Shown here piece after piece: positions 12,799-20,367 of a stretch of 25,266 bases of DNA. How positions within the stretch are numbered: position 1 is the first letter of the stretch; each line of letters opens with the position of its first letter. Source of the DNA: a virus; IMG/VR virus record IMGVR_UViG_3300042549_003579, positions 1-25,266 of that record; one strand, written 5' to 3'. Below the pieces are notes generated by a model. That model saw only the letters and a list, made by a program, of their open reading frames with translations. It was not told where the DNA came from and did no database searches. Position numbers and translations under genes: made by a program.

Positions 12799-14305
12799 CC
12801 GCAAACTACTAAACCCTACCGAGACACTGTTCAACATGAGTGAACAGATACGTACCGCAGCAATCCGCCCCAACCTGAACAGGTACAAACCACATGCAAA
12901 ACAGATTGAGTTCGCTGCAGACCAGCACAAACACCGCCTCTACGTGGGAGGAAACCGTTCAGGAAAAACCGTTGCAGGCGTCATTGAAGATATTCGATAT
13001 CTCAAAGGCGAACACCCTTTCAGAAAAGTACCAGAATCCCCAATACGCGGGCGTGTGGTCGGCGTTGACTTCGCTAGCGGTATCGACAAAATCCTCCTCC
13101 CCCAATTCCAACAATGGGTACCAAAAAGCCTCCTAATCAACGGCTCATGGGACGACTCGTACAGTAAAGAGCGCCGCGTCCTAACCCTATCCAACGGCTC
13201 ATTCGTAGAGTTCATGTCCTACGACCAGGACCTACAAAAGTTCGCTGGAACCTCCAGACACTTCGTACACTTTGACGAGGAGCCACCAGAACTCGTCTAT
13301 GACGAATGCCGTGCACGTCTCGTAGACACCAACGGAGACTGGTGGATGACACTCACGCCCGTTGAAGGTATGGAATACATCTACGAACAGGTCTACATCC
13401 CAGGTAAAGAAGGGCATGAACTGTTCGGCGTAGTCGAAGTAGAAATGTCCGACAACCCATACCTGGACAAAAAAGCCATTGAAGACTATCTATCCTCGCT
13501 AACGCCAGAACAACGTGCCATCCGTGAAAAAGGCCAGTTCATTCAGGTAGGTGGAGCCGTATTTAAAAGCTTTAACCAACTCACCCACACCATCCCATCA
13601 GAAGAGTTCAAACTCACACGCAAACACCGCATCTATGTGAGCATCGACTACGGCTGGCGAGACCCTACAGCCATCCTTTGGCATGCTGTAGCCCCAGACG
13701 GTACCATCACAACATTCGCAGAACACTACAAGTCACAAATGACTATCGCGGAACACGCCGAAGTGTTCAAGTCAATCAACCGCGAATGGGGTGTACAACC
13801 ATACCTAACCGTAGGTGACCCTGCCCTGGCACAAACCAGCGGTGTACGAGGCACCTCCTATCAGCAAGAGTTCAACCTGCACGACATGAACGTCGTAATC
13901 GATATCATTCCAAAACAAATCGGTATCGGTCTGAACAAAATGCAGCAATACATGAAAGTGAACCCTAAAACAGGCAAACCATTCTGGCAAATCACCGACA
14001 ACTGCCCCAACCTTATTAGTGAACTATCCAAACTCAAGTTCAAACGCCGCGCATCCCGCCAAATGGAAATGACGTTGAACAAACTTGAAGAGATTCAAGA
14101 CAGAAACAACCACGCATTTGACTCGGCACGCTATTTCTTTACGCTAATGGACGACCTCGCCCCTGACGTAATCAGCGGGGAACGCCAAATGTACCTAGAG
14201 TTTGGTGATACACTTGATGCTGTACAACAAGACACCAGAAGAGACCCCGGAACTTCGTCTTGGAAGTTCAAAGACATATCAGAAGATACCGTAGGATGGG
14301 AATAA
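12791..14305 (+). CDS. terL: Terminase large subunit
   Basis: 504 residues, the packaging motor ATPase plus nuclease. ATPase: Walker A GGNRSGKT (53-60) and Walker B with catalytic glutamate in HFVHFDEEPPE (159-167). Nuclease (RNase H fold): D286 in VSIDYGWRDPT, D343 in TVGDPAL, and D444 in NHAFDSARYFF, the three metal-binding aspartates in order. Length and motif order fit the phage large terminase family. No separate small terminase is recognised upstream; the resolvase-like gene overlaps its start by 8 bases. TAATG coupling to the next gene. Confidence 0.95.
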   Translation: MANRKLLNPTETLFNMSEQIRTAAIRPNLNRYKPHAKQIEFAADQHKHRLYVGGNRSGKTVAGVIEDIRYLKGEHPFRKVPESPIRGRVVGVDFASGIDKILLPQFQQWVPKSLLINGSWDDSYSKERRVLTLSNGSFVEFMSYDQDLQKFAGTSRHFVHFDEEPPELVYDECRARLVDTNGDWWMTLTPVEGMEYIYEQVYIPGKEGHELFGVVEVEMSDNPYLDKKAIEDYLSSLTPEQRAIREKGQFIQVGGAVFKSFNQLTHTIPSEEFKLTRKHRIYVSIDYGWRDPTAILWHAVAPDGTITTFAEHYKSQMTIAEHAEVFKSINREWGVQPYLTVGDPALAQTSGVRGTSYQQEFNLHDMNVVIDIIPKQIGIGLNKMQQYMKVNPKTGKPFWQITDNCPNLISELSKLKFKRRASRQMEMTLNKLEEIQDRNNHAFDSARYFFTLMDDLAPDVISGERQMYLEFGDTLDAVQQDTRRDPGTSSWKFKDISEDTVGWE

Positions 14306-14832
14306 TGGCTAAAAAGTTTAACATCGTAGAACGAGCACCGTTCCAACCATTCACGTGCCTGCTGTGCAAGATGCACCCCACTCACGAAAACCCTGCCCTA
14401 GACCTCGATAAACAAATCGACTACTTTGGTATGGTTTACCTATGCTCATACTGCATCGCAAACGTTGCAGACCACATGGGCTACATGCACCCTAAAGAAG
14501 CCGCCGCTGCACGTGAAGAGCTAGCGTCGCTTCGGGAAAAAATTGGCAGAATCCCTGCCGTTACTGAAAGGCTAGTAAATGACATCCGAGACCTCTCTAT
14601 CGCTGCTTCTGCTGATTTGCTTGCTGAGCCTGCCCCTGTCGTTTTGGTTAATGACACGGAGCCTGAATCAAGCAACCAAGGGCCTAATCTCGACTACTTT
14701 GGAACAAGCGAACCTGCTGAATCAAGCAGTGAACCTGTTAGCGACGAAGGACCCACTAGCGTTTCAGCAAGTGCTAGCAGCGTCGGGAAACCTAAGACCA
14801 CCCCAAGAAACCGCACCGCTAGTAACGGATAA
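14305..14832 (+). CDS. Zinc-ribbon protein with disordered tail
   Basis: 175 residues from ATG 14305, sharing a base with the terminase stop; the longer frame from 14260 is terminase shadow. C18-L-L-C21 and C47-S-Y-C50 make a zinc ribbon (CxxC-x25-CxxC). A charged Ala/Glu helix follows (about 64-92, PKEAAAAREELASLREKIG), then a low-complexity Ser/Glu/Pro/Ala tail. Residues 92-175, precisely the helix end and low-complexity part, are also read in another frame by the gene at 14579. Its place between terminase and portal suggests a packaging or portal-assembly accessory, but no family is recognised. Confidence 0.75.
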   Translation: MAKKFNIVERAPFQPFTCLLCKMHPTHENPALDLDKQIDYFGMVYLCSYCIANVADHMGYMHPKEAAAAREELASLREKIGRIPAVTERLVNDIRDLSIAASADLLAEPAPVVLVNDTEPESSNQGPNLDYFGTSEPAESSSEPVSDEGPTSVSASASSVGKPKTTPRNRTASNG

Positions 14833-14902
14833 CTACGTAGAGGTAGATGACGATAATGAGTATGACTTCGACGCCGTCAGGGCAGAATACGGCATTAAGT
14901 AA
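14579..14902 (+). CDS. Overprinted small membrane protein with conserved-looking tail
   Basis: 107 residues in the +1 frame relative to the zinc-ribbon gene, overlapping it by 254 bases and the portal gene by 56. ATG 14579 has GAAAGG at 14566-14571, seven bases away. The product has a hydrophobic segment (residues 7-25, LSLLLLICLLSLPLSFWLM), a helix (STTLEQANLLNQAVNLLATK), the motif ATKDPLAFQQV and an acidic end (YVEVDDDNEYDFDAVRAEYG). The TM plus [S/T]KDPLAFQ layout matches small membrane proteins I recall in actinophages near the terminase or portal. The part not dual-coded (14833-14846) continues smoothly. I judge it a real gene. Role unknown: membrane association during packaging, or holin-like, are possibilities. 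Confidence 0.6.
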   Translation: MTSETSLSLLLLICLLSLPLSFWLMTRSLNQATKGLISTTLEQANLLNQAVNLLATKDPLAFQQVLAASGNLRPPQETAPLVTDNYVEVDDDNEYDFDAVRAEYGIK

Positions 14903-16928
14903 CGAAGAGAAGCTTGACTTCGAAGAAAGGCCAATGATTGAACTCAACGGCCTGCTCGATGACACGCAACTAAAAGCGTTACAGCAAGACAAGAAGGGTA
15001 AAACCCTTGTCGATTATGTCCGTAAGGAATACCAGAAGTCGAAAGATGCTAAAAACTGGCGTGTACGCCAGTGGTACATCAACATGTCATTTGAACGTGG
15101 CAAGCAGTATGTTGCTTGGGACTCAACTAAGAGCCAACTAGCACAGTTGCCACGTGGCGACAAGAACGTTCCACGCATTATCATCAACCGTGTACGCCCA
15201 ATCGTGCGCACCGAAATCGCTAAACTCACCTCGCAGAAACCTACCGCAGTAGCATTGCCAGCATCGAACGACGTTGAAGACGTGTTCGCTGCAACAGCCG
15301 CGGGACAGATTTGGGATAGCCTATATGACCGGCTACACGTTGGAAGAGAAATGCGCATGGTCGCTCGTGACCTATCAGTGCTTGGCGTGGGCTATCTCAA
15401 ATCTTACTGGCACGCAGGGGCATACGACCCTTGGAGCGAAGAAGAAGGCGACATCTGCATCGAGCACGTGTCACCATTCAACATTTTTGTACCAGACCTG
15501 TCAATCGTTGACCACAACAAGCAGCCATACGTTCTACACGTGTACACGAAGCCCCTTGAATGGGTGAAGATGACGTACGGCGACCTAATCCCGAAAGACA
15601 TGCAACCAACCGTTGTAGCGTCAACCGAGATTGCCGACATCTCGTCAGCCCTAGACATCCGCGAAAACAACAGCAAGCCAGACGCCTGTCTAGTAATCGA
15701 AGCATGGATTAAGCCAGGAACCACTAACCTTCTGCCTAAGGGTGGCCTCATCACCATCGTTGACGAAGTCATCGTAGAAGCGTCACTAGACGGCTTCCCT
15801 GCAGGTTACAAAGACTACCCAATCGTCAAGTTTGACCACATCCCCGCAGGACAGTACTACTCAGCCTGCGTGATTGACGACATCATCCCGCTACAGCGTG
15901 AAATCAACCGTACCCGTTCACAGCGTATCCAAGCAAAGAACATGATGGCTAAGCCACAGGTTTACTACCGTGAAGGTTCGCTAACCGTATCGAAGATTAA
16001 CACCAGCCCAGGACAGTACATCGGTGTACGCCCAGGATTTGACTACCCAATGTCTGCCCCAATGCCTCAACTACCACCATACGTGGCAGAAGAACTCCAA
16101 GCATTGAACATGGACTTGGAAGACATTTCAGGTCAGCACCAGGTATCGAAGGGTTCAACCCCTCCAGGTGTCGAAGCAGCAACCGCTATCGCCTACCTGC
16201 AGGAACGTGACGACTCATACCTTGCCCCAACCTTCGCGTCAATCGAAGAAGGCTTGTCAACCATTGCACGTATCGCACTGTCACTCGCTGCCGAATACTG
16301 GACCGGCGAGCGTACCGTAAAGATTACAGGCTCAAACAACGGCTACTCTGCCGAACTGTTCAAGGGTTCAGACATCAGCCGCGGCACCGACATCCGTATC
16401 GAATCAGGCTCAGCACTGCCAACAAGCAAGGCTGCAAAGCAAGCACTCGTTATGGACATGATGCGTCTAGGAATGATTCCACCAGAAGACGGCCTAGAAC
16501 TGCTAGACATTGCAACCATTCAACGCTACACAGACAACAAGGGCACCCGCCCAGACGAGCTACGTGCACAGCGTGAAAACATCATGGTCAAAAACCTTGG
16601 TGACATGGATGTTATGCAGCACTACCAGCAGTGGCAGATGGGAATCGAGCAGGGTAACCCTGCAATGGTTAACCCTGACACTGGTGTACCTCTTGAGCCG
16701 CCAGCCGTTATCCCAGTCAACAAGTGGGACAACCACGCTGTACACATTCAAGAGCACGACAACTTCCGCAAGAGCCCAGCATATGATATGCTTACTCTTA
16801 CGCAGAAGGCCGAGTTCAACAAGCACATCAACATGCATGAACAGGCTCTCGCAAACCTAATGATGCAACAGCAACAAATGGGTATGCAACCCCAGCCAGA
16901 CCAGGCTGGGCAACCACCACAGCAATAG
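14847..16928 (+). CDS. Portal protein (P22-type)
   Basis: 693 residues. N-terminal YVRKEYQKSKDAKNWRVRQW and WDSTKSQLAQLP, then VPRIIINRVRPIVRTEIAKL, the pattern of P22-family portals, which form the dodecameric DNA-entry ring. A central region with DIIPLQREINRTRSQRIQAK and DISGQHQVSKGSTPPGVEAA is also portal-typical. The C-terminus ends in a Gln/Met/Pro-rich stretch (LMMQQQQMGMQPQPDQAGQ). Length favours a podovirus-type portal with barrel extension. Starts ATG 14847, 14856 and 14862 are all in frame; GAGG at 14840-14843 is close to the first and 12 bases from the second, so the start is uncertain by three to five residues. Confidence 0.9.
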   Translation: MTIMSMTSTPSGQNTALSNEEKLDFEERPMIELNGLLDDTQLKALQQDKKGKTLVDYVRKEYQKSKDAKNWRVRQWYINMSFERGKQYVAWDSTKSQLAQLPRGDKNVPRIIINRVRPIVRTEIAKLTSQKPTAVALPASNDVEDVFAATAAGQIWDSLYDRLHVGREMRMVARDLSVLGVGYLKSYWHAGAYDPWSEEEGDICIEHVSPFNIFVPDLSIVDHNKQPYVLHVYTKPLEWVKMTYGDLIPKDMQPTVVASTEIADISSALDIRENNSKPDACLVIEAWIKPGTTNLLPKGGLITIVDEVIVEASLDGFPAGYKDYPIVKFDHIPAGQYYSACVIDDIIPLQREINRTRSQRIQAKNMMAKPQVYYREGSLTVSKINTSPGQYIGVRPGFDYPMSAPMPQLPPYVAEELQALNMDLEDISGQHQVSKGSTPPGVEAATAIAYLQERDDSYLAPTFASIEEGLSTIARIALSLAAEYWTGERTVKITGSNNGYSAELFKGSDISRGTDIRIESGSALPTSKAAKQALVMDMMRLGMIPPEDGLELLDIATIQRYTDNKGTRPDELRAQRENIMVKNLGDMDVMQHYQQWQMGIEQGNPAMVNPDTGVPLEPPAVIPVNKWDNHAVHIQEHDNFRKSPAYDMLTLTQKAEFNKHINMHEQALANLMMQQQQMGMQPQPDQAGQPPQQ

Positions 16929-16940
16929 GACGAGGATAAA

Positions 16941-17774
16941 ATGCCTAGCGACGAATTCGAATACGAAGACGAAGACCAGATTGAAACGCAAGACACTATT
17001 GAAGAAGTAGATGTCGAAGTTGACGACGAAGAAGAAGCAGCCGGTAACCCTGCGCTCGCGGAACTCTACGACGTTCTACCAAAGTCACTGCACGGCCTAG
17101 TCGAGCCAGTCATTAACAAATGGCAGGCAGGCATCGACCAGCAGTTCGAAAAGATTGCACCATACCGTCGTTACGCTGACGCAGGTGTAGACCCACAGGT
17201 TATCGAAGCGTCACTAGAGTTGGCTGCAGAAATCTCAGCAAACCCTAAGGCCGTCTACGACGAACTAGCATCACGTTACGGCTTCGCTGCCGCACAGCAA
17301 ATTATGGAAGACGCAGTCGATACTGCAGAAGCCTACGACCTAGACTTCGAAGAAGACGAGTCAACTGCTGAGTTGCGTGCACTCAAGGCAGAAATTGACG
17401 CTTTGAAGGGTGACCGTGAGCAGGAAGTTGCTGAACGTGAAGCCTACGCAATGGACAACGAAATTGAAGAAACCGTCGCTGCAATTCAGCAAGAGTTCGG
17501 TGACTTCGATGAAGAGGCTGTTATCCGTCGCGCCATGCTACTAGCAGACGACTACCCTAACGCTGAACTACACCAACTAATCGGTGCAGCACACGAACAG
17601 TACATGGGCGAAATCAAAGCCATGCAGGCATCAGTTAAGCGTGCACCACGTGTCGCAGGCGGAGCAGGCAACAGCAGCATTCCAGCCCCACCAGCACAAA
17701 AACTATCAACCCGCGAAGAGCGCGTAGCGGCCATCGAAGAGATTGCGAAGCGAAGCCTAGCAGGTTTCAACTAA
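16941..17774 (+). CDS. Capsid scaffolding protein
   Basis: 277 residues between portal and capsid genes, the canonical scaffold position. Very acidic N-terminus (SDEFEYEDEDQIETQDTIEE), a middle of long helices (AELRALKAEIDALKGDREQE), Ala-rich segments and a basic C-terminal helix after a Pro/Gly linker (APPAQKLSTREERVAAIEEI, then AKRSLAGFN). Scaffold proteins guide capsid assembly through such basic C-terminal helices. GAGGATAAA precedes ATG 16941. The gene is closed by a hairpin terminator. Confidence 0.8.
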   Translation: MPSDEFEYEDEDQIETQDTIEEVDVEVDDEEEAAGNPALAELYDVLPKSLHGLVEPVINKWQAGIDQQFEKIAPYRRYADAGVDPQVIEASLELAAEISANPKAVYDELASRYGFAAAQQIMEDAVDTAEAYDLDFEEDESTAELRALKAEIDALKGDREQEVAEREAYAMDNEIEETVAAIQQEFGDFDEEAVIRRAMLLADDYPNAELHQLIGAAHEQYMGEIKAMQASVKRAPRVAGGAGNSSIPAPPAQKLSTREERVAAIEEIAKRSLAGFN

Positions 17775-17785
17775 AAACCCCGTGT

Positions 17786-17816
17786 AAAGCGCCCTGAGGC
17801 TTCCTTGGGGCGCTTT
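17786..17816 (+). terminator. Hairpin terminator between scaffold and capsid genes
   Basis: AAAGCGCCC (17786-17794) pairs with GGGCGCTTT (17808-17816). The inner bases GAGG/CCTT can extend the stem to a three-base loop. It is followed by ATTCTATCT. It starts 12 bases after the scaffold stop and would separate scaffold and portal transcription from capsid transcription. Confidence 0.7.
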
Positions 17817-17826
17817 ATTCTATCTG

Positions 17827-17835
17827 TGCTACACT
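17827..17835 (+). promoter_or_regulatory. Extended -10 promoter upstream of capsid gene
   Basis: TGCTACACT just past the terminator: TGC extension and TACACT hexamer, with a weak TTGGGG 19 bases upstream. A roughly 83-base leader follows to ATG 17925, containing a short hairpin (GCCAC 17855-17859 / GTGGC 17865-17869) and AGGAG at 17911-17915. Terminator then promoter ahead of the capsid gene would allow its high, independent expression. Confidence 0.5.
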
Positions 17836-17924
17836 TTTATTAGTAGTGAGTACGGCCACACCTGGTGGCTAGGGCGAACGAAGTAGATAATTTCTTATTC
17901 AATCTAGCACTAGGAGTGTGAACT

Positions 17925-19178
17925 ATGGCCGATGGCCAGAACCTCGCTATTGCCAACGTAATCCTTAAAGACGTTTACGGTGACATTAACGAACAAATCA
18001 ACAACGCAACTCCTGCACTTGACGGAATTAAGTCAACCGCTCGTAACATCACCCAGGTAGGTGGTCTAGGTGTCAAGTTTGTTGCACACGTAGGTCGTAA
18101 CACTGGTATTGGTGCACGCGGTGAGGACGAAGACCTTCCAGAAGCAGGCAACCAGCAGTACGTCTCAGGTGAGACTGGACTAAAGTCGTTCTACGGCTCA
18201 GTTCGTCTAACCGGTCAGGTTATGGCTCAAGCTAGCCAGAACTACCAGACCTTCGCAGACGTCACCTCGGAAGAAATCGAGCGCATCCGCGACGACATCG
18301 CTAAGGACCAGAACCGTCAGGTTTTCGGTGACGGAACCGGTACCCTCGCAAAGGTCGCAACTGCAAACACCAGCGCAGCAGCAACGCTAGCACTAGACGA
18401 CGTAAAGTACCTACACATTGGTATGCGCGTTGACGTTCTACTAGCCGCATCGCTTGGCAACGCAACCCCAACCCCAGCACACACCGCTGGATACGTAACC
18501 ATCACCGCAATCAACAAGACCACCAAGGTAGTAACCTTCGACCGCAACCTAGCGTCGTCTGTTACTGTCGGTTCTGCTGTTGTACGCTCGAACTCGACCT
18601 CGTCGGCTCAGGTAAACAACTGGAAGAAAGAATGGTCTGGTTTCGGTGCAATCGTTAGCGACAGCAGCGAGCTCCACGGAATCAACCCATCAACCACCCC
18701 TCTATGGGCTGCTCACATGGACGACATCTCGGTGTCATCTGTGCCACAGCAAATCACTGAGTTGGACATGATTGGTATGGTTACCAGGATTGCTGCTGAC
18801 GGCGACAAGCCAGACGTTATCTGGACCGACCACGGTTCATGGAACGGATACTGGAAGGCTCTCGAAGAGAACCGTCGCTACGTAAACAAGGTTGACCTAC
18901 AGGGTGGTAACCGTGGACTTGGTTTCGCAACCGAGTTCGGTGACCTACCGTTCAAGGCCGACTTCGACGCTCCAACTGGCAAGATGTTCTTCATCAACCA
19001 GAAGAAGCTCAACCTAAACACCAGCCGCGGCTGGGAGTGGATTGACGAAGACGGTTCGAAGTGGAAGCAGGTTCCACGTCGTGACGCCTTCATCGCTTAC
19101 CTACGTTCGTACTCTGAAATCAGCACCTACCGTCGTAACACCCACGGTGTTATCTCGGGAATTGCTTCAGGTATCTAA
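17925..19178 (+). CDS. Major capsid protein (HK97 fold)
   Basis: 417 residues. Position after scaffold and features fit an HK97-fold capsid protein: an N-arm (MADGQNLAIANVILKDVYGD), an E-loop-like GRNTGIGARGEDEDLPEAGN, spine helix region with EEIERIRDDIAKDQNRQVFG, and a C-terminal strand with RRDAFIAYLRSYSEISTYRR. Residues about 140-230 are a Thr/Ala/Val-rich insertion (AAATLALDDVKYLHIGMRVD ... GYVTITAINKTTKVVTFDRN) with the look of a beta-barrel insertion domain. Codon use is the most uniform in the window, as expected for a highly made protein. Bracketed by a promoter-like element and a large hairpin, it appears to be its own unit. Confidence 0.88.
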   Translation: MADGQNLAIANVILKDVYGDINEQINNATPALDGIKSTARNITQVGGLGVKFVAHVGRNTGIGARGEDEDLPEAGNQQYVSGETGLKSFYGSVRLTGQVMAQASQNYQTFADVTSEEIERIRDDIAKDQNRQVFGDGTGTLAKVATANTSAAATLALDDVKYLHIGMRVDVLLAASLGNATPTPAHTAGYVTITAINKTTKVVTFDRNLASSVTVGSAVVRSNSTSSAQVNNWKKEWSGFGAIVSDSSELHGINPSTTPLWAAHMDDISVSSVPQQITELDMIGMVTRIAADGDKPDVIWTDHGSWNGYWKALEENRRYVNKVDLQGGNRGLGFATEFGDLPFKADFDAPTGKMFFINQKKLNLNTSRGWEWIDEDGSKWKQVPRRDAFIAYLRSYSEISTYRRNTHGVISGIASGI

Positions 19179-19191
19179 CAGTTAACCGACT

Positions 19192-19234
19192 GCTAATGGG
19201 GTACAGATTATCCTCGTATCTGTACCCCATTAGC
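19192..19234 (+). terminator. 17-bp perfect hairpin after capsid gene
   Basis: GCTAATGGGGTACAGAT (19192-19208) / ATCTGTACCCCATTAGC (19218-19234), no mismatches, 9-base loop TATCCTCGT. There is no T-tract; the ribosome site AAGGAG of the next gene starts seven bases later (19241-19246). Could be a partial terminator that reduces downstream expression or a 3' stabiliser or processing site for capsid mRNA. Confidence 0.65.
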
Positions 19235-19250
19235 CTTCTCAAGGAGAAAC

Positions 19251-19718
19251 ATGGCAATCGAATACTTTAACCAAAAAAACACTATCGCAGACTTTAGCGA
19301 ACTAGACCGGATGCGCGACGTTCCACGCGGCTGTGAACGAATCGCCCGAGTGCTCGGAGATTACGACCCGACACTTTACATCAGGAAACTCCCAGAATCC
19401 CACCCACAGTTTGACCGCGAACGCCCATACAGCATCGTCGTCAACTCAACAAACGAACGTTATGTTCTCAAGAACTATGCGGAATGGCAACTAGATGAAC
19501 GCATCATGGCAGACATTATTCTCGCAGACGTCACCCAAGATGGCGGCTCAATCAGCGACATTCAAGCCCTAAACGCTGCACACGAGTTCATGAAAATTAA
19601 AGAAAGAGAAGAAGATATGGCTGCTAGGCGTGAAGTTGCCCGAGATGTTGCTAAACTAGGTATGTCCATGAATTACGCCCGCCACAACGGAAAGCTGCTG
19701 TTCGACCCAAATGCCTAG
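19251..19718 (+). CDS. Hypothetical structural-region protein (155 residues)
   Basis: ATG 19251 after AAGGAG. N-terminal MAIEYFNQKNTIADFSELDR and GCERIARVLGDYDPTLYIRK, later a charged helix (HEFMKIKEREEDMAARREVA). No domain recognised. It sits between capsid and head-tail adaptor and overlaps the latter by 8 bases. The helix-rich C-terminal half and position make a head-completion or assembly role plausible. Confidence 0.75.
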   Translation: MAIEYFNQKNTIADFSELDRMRDVPRGCERIARVLGDYDPTLYIRKLPESHPQFDRERPYSIVVNSTNERYVLKNYAEWQLDERIMADIILADVTQDGGSISDIQALNAAHEFMKIKEREEDMAARREVARDVAKLGMSMNYARHNGKLLFDPNA

Positions 19719-20367
19719 AGAAACCTACACCCGCACAGCGAACGACGTCGCAACAGACGTTACGCGCATCTTTGGCGACGAAAGCGGAGTTGAGTTAAAG
19801 AACTCTGACCTTATCCGATGGATTGGTGCCGCTCAGCGTGAAATCGCCGCAAGCCACGAAACTATTAAAGGCACGCTCACACATGATGTTACTGCGGGCG
19901 TAAACACTTACGGCAACCTGCCAGATTCTGTACACCAGATTCAAGCAATCAACTACGACGGCACCCCACTCAAGCCAGTAACATTCCAGGCTGCGCAAGA
20001 AACTATTGTTTCTGATGACCCAGACATGGACGCCATTGGTGACCCTAAGATTTGGTACGAATGGGACGGCGACATCTTCATCTACCCATCACCGATGGAA
20101 GACAAAGTGGATGCACTCAAAGTGTTCTACTTAGGCTACCCGACTAACGTCACCTCACTAAACGACGCGCTACAAGTGCCAGACCGTTTCTACAACCAGA
20201 TTGTAGATTACGTACTCGGTCAGGCATACCGTTTGGATGAAAACTGGCAGGCGTCTCAGTATCAAGACCAGCGTTTCCGTGACTCAATGAACCGTCACCT
20301 TGCAAAAGAGAGCACTATTGACAGCAACTACTACCCAACCAAGGTAGTTCTACCTGAGGATGAGTAA
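19711..20367 (+). CDS. Head-tail adaptor-like protein
   Basis: 218 residues, ATG 19711 with 8-base overlap. The start PRETYTRTANDVATDVTRIF and SDLIRWIGAAQREIAASHET is the N-terminal helical bundle of phage adaptor proteins (HK97 gp6 / P22 gp4-like), followed by strands (IWYEWDGDIFIYPSPMEDKV) and a helical end (RFYNQIVDYVLGQAYRLDEN). Such proteins form the ring below the portal. Placement directly before the tail-hub-like gene supports this. Exact family not certain from sequence alone. Confidence 0.7.
   Translation: MPRETYTRTANDVATDVTRIFGDESGVELKNSDLIRWIGAAQREIAASHETIKGTLTHDVTAGVNTYGNLPDSVHQIQAINYDGTPLKPVTFQAAQETIVSDDPDMDAIGDPKIWYEWDGDIFIYPSPMEDKVDALKVFYLGYPTNVTSLNDALQVPDRFYNQIVDYVLGQAYRLDENWQASQYQDQRFRDSMNRHLAKESTIDSNYYPTKVVLPEDE

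Noticed and set aside
16778-16792. Inverted repeat AGCATAT-G-ATATGCT in the portal gene
   Set aside because: Falls in ordinary codons of a conserved gene, only 7-bp arms, no nearby regulatory context; taken as chance.
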